This document shows, piece after piece, positions 36,080 to 42,999 of a stretch of 64,000 bases of DNA. Position numbers and translations under genes: made by a program. The DNA comes from Methanolobus zinderi (GTDB lineage Archaea > Halobacteriota > Methanosarcinia > Methanosarcinales > Methanosarcinaceae): positions 2,073,332 through 2,137,331 of the forward strand of contig NZ_CP058215.1 of NCBI RefSeq assembly GCF_013388255.1. The letters are read 5' to 3'. The notes under the pieces were generated by a model, which saw only the letters and a list, made by a program, of their open reading frames with translations, was not told the DNA's origin and made no database searches. Positions within the stretch are counted from its first letter, which is position 1, and every line of letters starts with the position of its first letter.

Positions 36080-37152
36080 GAATGTACAGTGAAAAAGGCG
36101 AGATCAGCCGGAGATACAGGGAGCACACCGGCAGGAAGATCAGCTACATCCTTGGTGGTATCACACTACTTATGGTGATAACTATCCTGTCGATCTCAAC
36201 AGGATCTGTGGACATCCCTCCTTCAGTAGTGGTTATGACCCTTGCCGGAAATAGCGTGTCAAGCACCTGGGACAGTATCATATGGAACGTAAGACTGCCT
36301 CAGGTACTCACTGCGATCATCGCAGGTGCCGGCCTGGCTGTAACAGGAGTTGTGATGCAGTCCATCCTCCGCAATCCCCTTGGATCTCCTTTCACACTGG
36401 GAATCTCAAATGCAGCAGCATTCGGGGCGGCATTCTCCATAATCATACTGGGAGCAGGCAGTACCAGCAGCAGTGTAGGAGATGCGGTAACCATCAATAA
36501 CCCGCATACCACCACGGCGGTAGCATTCCTGTTTGCCATGCTGGTCACCGTCATCATTCTGGCATTCTCAAGACTCAGAAGCACAAGTCCCGAGGTCATG
36601 ATACTTGTCGGAGTCGCAATGGGTTCATTATTCACCGCCGGAACCATGTTTCTGCAGTACTTTGCCGATGATGTTCAGCTTGCATCCGTGGTGTTCTGGA
36701 CATTCGGAGACACTTCCCGGGCAAGCTGGGAAGAGCTTGGAATTATAGCTATAATAGTAATAGCTTCGACGATCTACTTCACACTCAACCGCTGGAAATA
36801 CAATGCAATCGACGCCGGAGATGAAACTGCAAAAGGACTGGGAGTCGATGTTGAGAAGGTAAGGCTTCGGGGAATGATGTGTGCTTCCTTTGTTACCGCA
36901 ATGATCGTTGCCTTTCTGGGAGTCATCGGATTTGTGGGATTGATCTGCCCGCATATGGCGCGCAGGATGATCGGCGATGATCATAGATTCCTGATAATCG
37001 GAAGTATTGTGATAGGATCATTACTACTGCTTTCTGCTGACACCGTCGCAAGGATCATTATCCAGCCTTACCAGCTTCCGGTGGCCGTACTAACATCATT
37101 CCTGGGAGCACCCGCATTTATCTATATAATACTGAAGGGGAGAAGAATTTGA
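36076..37152 (+). CDS. FecCD/BtuC-type ABC permease
   Basis: 358 residues with ~9-10 hydrophobic helices. Family signatures: IIWNVRLPQVLTAIIAGAGLAV near residue 75, NPLGSPFTLGISNAAAFGAA, and GFVGLICPHMARRMIGDDHR near 290, which is the loop that meets the ATPase. It forms the homodimeric channel for metal-chelate or corrinoid uptake. It starts inside the stop of the binding protein (ATGA) and ends by overlapping the TTG start of the ATPase. Confidence 0.92.
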   Translation: MRMYSEKGEISRRYREHTGRKISYILGGITLLMVITILSISTGSVDIPPSVVVMTLAGNSVSSTWDSIIWNVRLPQVLTAIIAGAGLAVTGVVMQSILRNPLGSPFTLGISNAAAFGAAFSIIILGAGSTSSSVGDAVTINNPHTTTAVAFLFAMLVTVIILAFSRLRSTSPEVMILVGVAMGSLFTAGTMFLQYFADDVQLASVVFWTFGDTSRASWEELGIIAIIVIASTIYFTLNRWKYNAIDAGDETAKGLGVDVEKVRLRGMMCASFVTAMIVAFLGVIGFVGLICPHMARRMIGDDHRFLIIGSIVIGSLLLLSADTVARIIIQPYQLPVAVLTSFLGAPAFIYIILKGRRI

Positions 37153-37904
37153 TACTAGAAGTAAACGGGATTGAATTCCGGTACAAAAGCAAGGAAGTAC
37201 TAAAAGATATTGAATTCCATCTGGAGAAGAATGAAATACTTTCAATACTCGGACCAAACGGAGTCGGGAAAACAACGCTCCTGAAATGTATGAACACCAT
37301 CCTCAAGCCACAGAATGGAACCATAATGGTTGACAGGGAGGATGTTCTCAAGCTGGAGCAGAAGGAGATCGCAAGGCGCGTGGGATACGTACCTCAGCGG
37401 TGCGAACCTGCCAGGCTTACTGCTTTTGATGCAATCCTCCTTGGCAGGATGCCCCACATGAAATGGAATGTTTCATCGGAAGACATAAGGAAAGTAGAAG
37501 AAACAATTAAGAAACTTCATCTCGAAGATATGGCACTGAGATATATCGATGAGCTGAGCGGCGGAGAGCTGCAGAAAGTGGGTATTGCACGTGCAATTGC
37601 CCAGAATCCGAAGTTGCTGTTGCTGGATGAGCCGACAAGCAGCCTGGATCTGAAAAACCAGCTTGGAATACTGGATACAGTACGGGAAGTGGTCCGGAAT
37701 GAGAACGTATCCGCAATCATAACAATGCACGACCTCAATCTTGCATTCAGATACTCCGACAAGTTCCTCTTCCTGAAAGACGGGACAATTTTTGCGGCCG
37801 GAAGTATGGAGGACATTACACCGCAGATCATACAGGAAGTATACGGTGTGCCGGTAACTATACAGAACTACATGGACCATGCAGTGATAATACCAACCCA
37901 CTGA
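37149..37904 (+). CDS. ABC importer ATP-binding protein (FecE/BtuD type)
   Basis: 251 residues from a TTG at 37149 that overlaps the permease stop (TTGA) and follows GGGGAG. Walker A GPNGVGKTTL, Q-loop VPQRCE, signature LSGGELQKVGIARA, Walker B LLLLDEPTSSLD and H-loop TMHDLN are intact. It powers the FecCD-type permease. The specific cargo of this importer is not fixed by the sequence: iron siderophore, cobalamin or another chelate are all possible. It is followed 40 bp later by a methyltransferase. Confidence 0.93.
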   Translation: MILEVNGIEFRYKSKEVLKDIEFHLEKNEILSILGPNGVGKTTLLKCMNTILKPQNGTIMVDREDVLKLEQKEIARRVGYVPQRCEPARLTAFDAILLGRMPHMKWNVSSEDIRKVEETIKKLHLEDMALRYIDELSGGELQKVGIARAIAQNPKLLLLDEPTSSLDLKNQLGILDTVREVVRNENVSAIITMHDLNLAFRYSDKFLFLKDGTIFAAGSMEDITPQIIQEVYGVPVTIQNYMDHAVIIPTH

Positions 37905-37944
37905 ACATAAAAAATTAATTCTAAAAATAAAACAGGAACCCGAC

Positions 37945-38796
37945 ATGGACCCGCAGGATATAGACTGGAACAATGTATGGAAAGAGCAGCTAAGAAAGCA
38001 CCAGGAAAGCAGCAATCGAAAAGAATGTGCCTCCATCTGGGAAGAAAAGGATGCTGCAAGAAGATTCTGGGAAATGACACAGAGAGATGGGAATAAAAGA
38101 GCTAGAAAAACTATCGAAGGACTCAACATCACACCGGAATCAAGGGTACTCGATATCGGAGCAGGTCCGGGGTCACTCGCAATCCCACTTTCACAGAAGG
38201 TCGCCCATGTTACCGCTGTAGAACCATCCACTGGCATGGTCGAGGTCCTGAAAGAGAATATGGAAGAGAAGGAATGTGACAATATCAGCATTATCAAAAA
38301 AAGATGGGAAGACATTGACACTGAAAAGGACCTTGAAGGACCCTATGATATAATAATAGCATCATTCTCCCTGGGAATGCCTGATATCCGTAAGGCCATA
38401 GAAGATATGGAAGCGGTTTCTTCAGGATACATCTACCTCTACTGGTTTGCAGGTGAAAGATCATGGGACAGATATTCAAAGGAAATATGGCCGAAATTAC
38501 ACAGAAAAGAATACAAACCCAGCCCAAAATGCGATGTACTATATAATGTCCTGTACCAGATGGGAATTTATCCCAATATGGAAACATTCACTCTTGGACG
38601 AACCGAAGCATATTCTACTCCGAATGAAGCTATGGAAAATCTTTCAAACCATTTCGCATTGAAAAATGATAAGCAGAAAAAGATACTTGAACAATACCTT
38701 GAAAGCAAACTAAGAAATGAGCATGGAAATTATATACATGATGCCCGTTCGACCAGAGTGAAAATATGGTGGAAAAATAAGAAAGAAAAAAAGTAA
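37945..38796 (+). CDS. Class I SAM-dependent methyltransferase
   Basis: 283 residues. Motif I VLDIGAGPGSLAIPL at about residue 70 and motif II AVEPSTGMVEVLKENM, then IIIASFSLGMPDI, form the SAM-binding Rossmann core. The N-terminal ~50 residues are helical and basic (DWNNVWKEQLRKHQES), seen in a group of methanogen and clostridial methyltransferases found beside FecBCD-type importers. The target is unknown; modification of the imported chelate or its precursor is a plausible guess. It is 40 bp downstream of the ATPase with an SD-like AGGA, so co-transcription is likely. Confidence 0.82.
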   Translation: MDPQDIDWNNVWKEQLRKHQESSNRKECASIWEEKDAARRFWEMTQRDGNKRARKTIEGLNITPESRVLDIGAGPGSLAIPLSQKVAHVTAVEPSTGMVEVLKENMEEKECDNISIIKKRWEDIDTEKDLEGPYDIIIASFSLGMPDIRKAIEDMEAVSSGYIYLYWFAGERSWDRYSKEIWPKLHRKEYKPSPKCDVLYNVLYQMGIYPNMETFTLGRTEAYSTPNEAMENLSNHFALKNDKQKKILEQYLESKLRNEHGNYIHDARSTRVKIWWKNKKEKK

Positions 38797-38839
38797 AAAT
38801 ATGCCAGCCAGAGGAGATAACCACTGGTTACCAGAAAAA

Positions 38840-39346
38840 TCACAATTTATCTGGTAGCTGCATGACTATTTTCTCCACAACGTCCTTGATTTTGTCCTTA
38901 CCCCTGACCTTTATCCTGATATCTGCAAACTCTGCATAAAGTAGGGACCTTTCCCTGTAGAGCTGATATAATCCTTTATCTTTCAAACCTACAACTCCCC
39001 GTGTGTCCAGATTAGAAAGCCTTATTTTGATTATACCAAAGGGCACGTCCAGAAAAACAATGCATGAGTTTTCCTGAAGGAAATGCATTGCTTTTTCTGA
39101 ATAGATCACACTACCGCCCGTGGAAATGATACAATTATCCTGCAGCTCAAGTGAAAGGATGCATTGCTCTTCCACATCTATCAGAGCAAGATCACCTTTT
39201 TCGTCAATGAGTTGCTGAAGGGCCGCACCCGAGTATTCCCTTACCAGATCATCAGTATCAATAAAACAATAACCCAGACGTCGGGCGAGCATCTTACCAG
39301 CTGAACTCTTGCCCGCACCCGGCATACCGATAAGTGTTATGATCAT
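38840..39346 (-). CDS. Shikimate-kinase-like P-loop kinase (AroK type)
   Basis: 168 residues from the ATG at 39346, preceded by GGAAGGA; an upstream in-frame TTG is less likely. Walker A GMPGAGKSS is at residues ~8-16, DTDDLVREYSG has the shikimate-binding Asp and Arg, STGGSV replaces the usual GGG motif, and RERSLLYAEFADIRI holds the late Arg. Such bacterial-type kinases are unusual here since archaea use a GHMP-type shikimate kinase for the pathway; this one may act on another small molecule. It is 40 bp from the UPF0210 gene upstream on the same strand. Confidence 0.7.
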   Translation of the reverse strand: MIITLIGMPGAGKSSAGKMLARRLGYCFIDTDDLVREYSGAALQQLIDEKGDLALIDVEEQCILSLELQDNCIISTGGSVIYSEKAMHFLQENSCIVFLDVPFGIIKIRLSNLDTRGVVGLKDKGLYQLYRERSLLYAEFADIRIKVRGKDKIKDVVEKIVMQLPDKL

Positions 39347-39404
39347 ATTTTTTGGTCCTTCCAATTCAGATATTCCCGCAAGTTTAAACAGATGGAACTA
39401 ATAT

Positions 39405-40766
39405 TCAGTTGGTTAATGCCTGAATAGGCGCAGGTATCCTGCCACCCCTTGCAATGAACTTCTCCGAACTATATTCATTAACCGGCATCACGGGTGCCAT
39501 GCCCAGAAGTCCGCCGAATTCCACGGTATCACCGACATCCTTACCGGGAGCAGGAATGAGACGTACGGCAGTTGTCTTCTTGTTGACCATACCAATTGCC
39601 ATCTCGTCTGCAATAATCGCAGATATTGTGGAGGCAGGCGTCTTACCCGGAACCGCAATCATATCCAGACCCACCGAGCAAACGCTGGTCATAGCTTCCA
39701 GTTTATCAAGACTTAACGAGCCTCTTTGTACTGCCCGTATCATACCCGCGTCCTCACTGACAGGTATGAAAGCACCACTGAGACCACCGACAGAAGATGA
39801 TGCCATTGCTCCACCCTTTTTGACAGCATCATTCAGAAGAGCAAGTGCGGCAGTGGTACCGTGAGTGCCACAACTTTCAAGACCCATTGCCTCAAGTATC
39901 GCAGCAACACTGTCACCGATGGCAGGAGTCGGGGCAAGGGATAGGTCAAGAACACCGAAGTTCGCATCAAGACGTTTTGCTACTTCCCTTCCGATTACCT
40001 CACCCATGCGTGTGATTTTGAAGGAAGTTTTCTTGATGCATTCCGAGATATCACCCAGTGTAGGATCTTCCAGTGATCGTACAGCTGAGTTCACCACTCC
40101 CGGGCCACTCACACCTACATTAATAGTACACTCGGGCTCACCGATTCCGTGGAATGCACCTGCCATAAAAGGATTGTCATCGGGGGCGTTTGCAAAGATC
40201 ACGAGTTTTGCACATCCGATACCTCCCTGATCAGCAGTTCTCTGTGCCGTTTCCTTTACGATATCACCCATGAGTGAGACAGCATCCATATTTATTCCGG
40301 CTTTGGTTGTTGCCACGTTGATTGATGAGCAGACCTTCTTTGTGCTAGAAAGTGCCTCAGGAATTGACTTTATGAGTTTCAGATCACCTGCAGTCATGCC
40401 TTTCTGTACGAGGGCACTGAAGCCTCCGATAAAATCCACCCCAACATCCTCGGCAGCCCTGTCCAGCGTTTTGGCTACTGAACTGAAATCGGGCGTATCA
40501 CAACCTTCTGCAACCACGGCAATGGGAGTGACTGAAATTCTTTTGTTTATTATAGGGATACCGTAAAGATTCTGCACCGCATCGGTTGTTTTCACAAGAT
40601 CACGTGCATAGGTAGTGATTTTCCTGTAAATATTCTCATTCAGGACATCAATATCAGGATTGCCGCAGTCACGCAGGCTAATTCCCATGGTCACAGTCCT
40701 GATATCCAGATTCTCATTGCTCACCATCTGAATGGTCTCGAGGATCTCTTCCGGATGAATTAGCAC
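39405..40766 (-). CDS. UPF0210 family protein (PFL-like DUF711)
   Basis: 453 residues from the GTG at 40766, chosen because GGAGG lies 7 nt before it and the protein then begins (M)[11 protein letters not shown], as in its family; the ATG at 40772 has its ribosome-binding site right against it. The sequence shows the family's long conserved core: [77 protein letters not shown] and [18 protein letters not shown]. The fold resembles pyruvate-formate-lyase-like barrels without the glycyl radical motif. Function is unknown. It is always found next to the ACT-domain gene upstream (40780), as here. Confidence 0.87.
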   Translation of the reverse strand: MLIHPEEILETIQMVSNENLDIRTVTMGISLRDCGNPDIDVLNENIYRKITTYARDLVKTTDAVQNLYGIPIINKRISVTPIAVVAEGCDTPDFSSVAKTLDRAAEDVGVDFIGGFSALVQKGMTAGDLKLIKSIPEALSSTKKVCSSINVATTKAGINMDAVSLMGDIVKETAQRTADQGGIGCAKLVIFANAPDDNPFMAGAFHGIGEPECTINVGVSGPGVVNSAVRSLEDPTLGDISECIKKTSFKITRMGEVIGREVAKRLDANFGVLDLSLAPTPAIGDSVAAILEAMGLESCGTHGTTAALALLNDAVKKGGAMASSSVGGLSGAFIPVSEDAGMIRAVQRGSLSLDKLEAMTSVCSVGLDMIAVPGKTPASTISAIIADEMAIGMVNKKTTAVRLIPAPGKDVGDTVEFGGLLGMAPVMPVNEYSSEKFIARGGRIPAPIQALTN

Positions 40767-40779
40767 GGCCATACCTCCT

Positions 40780-41058
40780 TTAGATCCTGTGCATGAAACG
40801 GAAGGTGTCTTCATGCTGGACTTTCACCTCAACACCCAGTTCGCTACCCTCGTCAGACATTGCCTTCTGGAATGCTACAAGGTCAAAATTGCCTTTCTTT
40901 ACTTCTGCCAGCATGATCATCGTGAACAGATCTTCCATTATGGTCTGACTGATGTCCACGATATTTACATGAAAATCTGCCATAACCTTTGTAACACCTG
41001 CAACAATACCGACTTTATCAATACCAATAACTGTAATTATGAAACGACTTGGAACCAT
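40780..41058 (-). CDS. ACT-domain protein, UPF0237 type
   Basis: 92 residues from the ATG at 41058, preceded by AGGAAG at 9 nt. A single ACT domain fills the protein: [20 protein letters not shown] and the [16 protein letters not shown] strand, then [12 protein letters not shown] domains sense amino acids or other small ligands. It forms the conserved pair with the UPF0210 gene: the stop is 13 bp before that gene's GTG and the ribosome-binding site lies in between. Confidence 0.9.
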   Translation of the reverse strand: MVPSRFIITVIGIDKVGIVAGVTKVMADFHVNIVDISQTIMEDLFTMIMLAEVKKGNFDLVAFQKAMSDEGSELGVEVKVQHEDTFRFMHRI

Positions 41059-41097
41059 GATATGTTTCTTCCTGATCACAACAATAAGTACCTGCAT

Positions 41098-41455
41098 CTA
41101 TAATATGTTAAGTTGTATTTCTGGTTTGCCGGCAGGATGAGATTAATTATGAGAGGTATCCAGATACATTTGCTAAAAGATAGTAAGGAATTAACTGTAA
41201 ATATTAATATAGAAGTGCATATTACATATTCTACGCTGTTCCGGCTTTGATGAGCAAAGCTGCACCTCAATCATCACTAATCTTCCAGAATATAATAACA
41301 TTAATATAAAATGAAATCTATAGCACTAAAGGGGCATAAAGCTCATTCATCATTAACACAAAAAGTATTTATACCAACTACATAATTATTATAATGATGA
41401 TGATTGAGCAGCAGTGCTCATCAAATGATTCAAAGTCGAACACTCAGGAGATACA
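41098..41455. promoter_or_regulatory. Spacer with the pilin operon promoter and two small hairpins
   Basis: The 358 bp spacer between the ACT gene and the small protein at 41456 has a TATA-like TATTTATA at 41366-41373, ~80 bp before that gene, and a palindrome TGAGCA-GCAG-TGCTCA at 41405-41420 in the expected leader. A second small hairpin, GCTTTGATGAGCAAAGC, is near 41243-41259. Nothing else is recognisable. Confidence 0.45.
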
Positions 41456-41662
41456 ATGGTAAAGATTGTACACGCACAAACGGTACTCACAGAGGATGAA
41501 TTGGCGGCTCTTAAGAAAAAGTGTAACGAGTCGTCTACAAAAGAAGCCCTGAGTATGGCAGTGCAACATTATCTCGAGTGCGAATACACCGACCTCGACG
41601 ATAAAATGTGGACAAAGAAACTTGAAAAAGTTGTCCAGAAAAAAAAGCAAAAGAAAGTGTAG
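41456..41662 (+). CDS. Small methanogen protein of unknown function (DUF5371-like)
   Basis: 68 residues. An N-terminal strand (MVKIVHAQTVLTEDELAALK) and a central KCNESSTKEALSMAVQHYLECEY helix, then a lysine-rich tail (KKLEKVVQKKKQKKV). The pattern is like small basic methanogen proteins with a ribbon-helix-helix-type segment that are annotated as a DUF (probably DUF5371); I am not sure of the number. It ends with TAG, 26 bp before the pilin start, and is probably co-transcribed with it. A DNA-binding or regulatory role is possible but not shown. Confidence 0.6.
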   Translation: MVKIVHAQTVLTEDELAALKKKCNESSTKEALSMAVQHYLECEYTDLDDKMWTKKLEKVVQKKKQKKV

Positions 41663-41688
41663 ACTTTTGAATGAGAGAGGAACAGAAC

Positions 41689-42186
41689 ATGAGTAAAGCA
41701 AACCAATTCTTAAAGGAAGAGGATGCAGTATCCCCGGTCATCGGTGTAATTCTGATGGTCGCAATCACTGTAATCCTTGCTGCAGTTATCGCAGCATTCG
41801 TATTCGGCATGGGACCACCTGAGCAGGCACCACAGGCAAGTCTGAGAGCGAGCGGTGACACATCATCAAACAGCAGCTTGAACATCGTAAAGCTGGAACA
41901 CCGAGGCGGTGACGCAATAACACTTACAGATGCGAAAACAAAAATCACTGTTGGTGGAACAAAAGGTGAGTTCACCCTTTCAGACACAACATTTGAAGCT
42001 GGCGAAACAGTATATATCATCAAAAATGCATCAACATATAATGTAGGTTCATCACTGGATGACGCAAATACTACATTATACCCAGGTACATCGGAAACTA
42101 TTGCAACTTCAGGTGATACAGTCAACGTCAAGCTTATTGACGTATCAAGCCAGCAGATGATTGCTGACATGAAGGTCAACTTCTAA
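41689..42186 (+). CDS. Archaeal type IV pilin
   Basis: 165 residues from the ATG at 41689, 6 nt after GAGAGGAAC; the frame opens upstream at 41671 but that start has no ribosome-binding site. Class III signal peptide: a charged LKEEDA then VSPVIGVILMVAITVILAAV, a hydrophobic core that stays on the pilin as the assembly helix. The processing peptidase would cut just before the VSPVIG. The rest is a beta-rich globular domain with many Thr/Ser and Asn, sites for glycosylation. The operon also has the small upstream gene. A terminator-like hairpin with a T-run follows (42203-42225). Pili of this class mediate adhesion. Confidence 0.9.
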   Translation: MSKANQFLKEEDAVSPVIGVILMVAITVILAAVIAAFVFGMGPPEQAPQASLRASGDTSSNSSLNIVKLEHRGGDAITLTDAKTKITVGGTKGEFTLSDTTFEAGETVYIIKNASTYNVGSSLDDANTTLYPGTSETIATSGDTVNVKLIDVSSQQMIADMKVNF

Positions 42187-42202
42187 GACTAAAACAAACC
42201 TG

Positions 42203-42225
42203 TGACGCATCATGCGTCATTTTTT
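42203..42225 (+). terminator. Hairpin plus T-run after the pilin gene
   Basis: TGACGCA-TCA-TGCGTCA, a perfect 7 bp stem with a 3 nt loop, followed at once by TTTTTTC. It is 16 bp after the pilin stop. Confidence 0.7.
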
Positions 42226-42322
42226 CTTTCTTTTTTTGATTTAGAATTTCATTAAATTTTAAAAAAGTATATATACTTTCCATGAGACCATTTATATAAC
42301 CATTTTAAGGATGTGGTTTATA

Positions 42323-42901
42323 ATGGATTATGAAAGTTTATTGAAAAGTGCCTGGAATTTCCAGAAAGACAATATTGTTACTTATGCCGTTGGTGCACTG
42401 ATAGCATTTATCGGTTCGATACTTATAGTGACAATAGCTCCCCTTGCCTAGGGATTTACATATATGGCCGTAAAGGGAGCAAGAAACGAACCAGTAGAGA
42501 TCAACGATGTATTTCAGGGTTTCAAGGATGGAAACTTCATCCGGAGCTGGATATACATGATCATATATCTTGTTGTGCTGGGCATAGCCGGCCAGATACA
42601 CTCTATACTTAGCACAATAGTCGGAATTGTTTTTATCTTTGGTTTGCCATTGCTTGTTATCAAAGGATACGACGGTGTTGATGCTGTTAAAGAGACCTTT
42701 GAGATCGTTAAGGAAAACCCCGTGGAAGCTATAATCATCTATGTGATAATAGCAGTCCTCAATGTCATCGGTGCAATCGCACTGCTGATCGGTTTGCTGA
42801 TCACAGCACCGCTCAGCCAGATATTCCTGGCAGGTGCGACCATGGACATTTCAGGAGAAACCCACCAGAGCTCCGAAAGCTACGTGACAGAAACAGTGTA
42901 A
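42323..42901 (+). CDS. DUF4013-type membrane protein interrupted by an in-frame TAG (possible pyrrolysine)
   Basis: An ATG at 42323 opens a frame of 42 codons to TAG at 42449-42451; the same frame then runs on to a TAA at 42899-42901. Read through, it gives a 192-residue membrane protein: an amphipathic MDYESLLKSAWNFQKDN start, then hydrophobic segments on both sides of the TAG (TYAVGALIAFIGS before; GFTYMAVKGARN after), and VEINDVFQGFKDGNF, a DUF4013 hallmark. The break lies in the middle of the first conserved block, so each half alone makes no sense. TTTATATA at 42291-42298 is 25 bp before the ATG, so the mRNA is probably leaderless and made. In this family of methanogens TAG can encode pyrrolysine; it could also be a plain nonsense mutation, and other genes in the window use TAG as stop. 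Confidence 0.7.
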
Positions 42902-42999
42902 AATCAGGAAAAATCAGCTTTTGTGAGCCAGCCAGGTTCACAACATTTCTTTTATTAACTCATAAGCAAGTTGGCTTCAGCATAAAAGAAAAAACTGAC

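Noticed and set aside
41535..42179. 214-codon ORF antisense to the pilin gene
   Set aside because: Exactly overlaps the pilin, is Ser/Val-rich and has no start site; it is a shadow frame.
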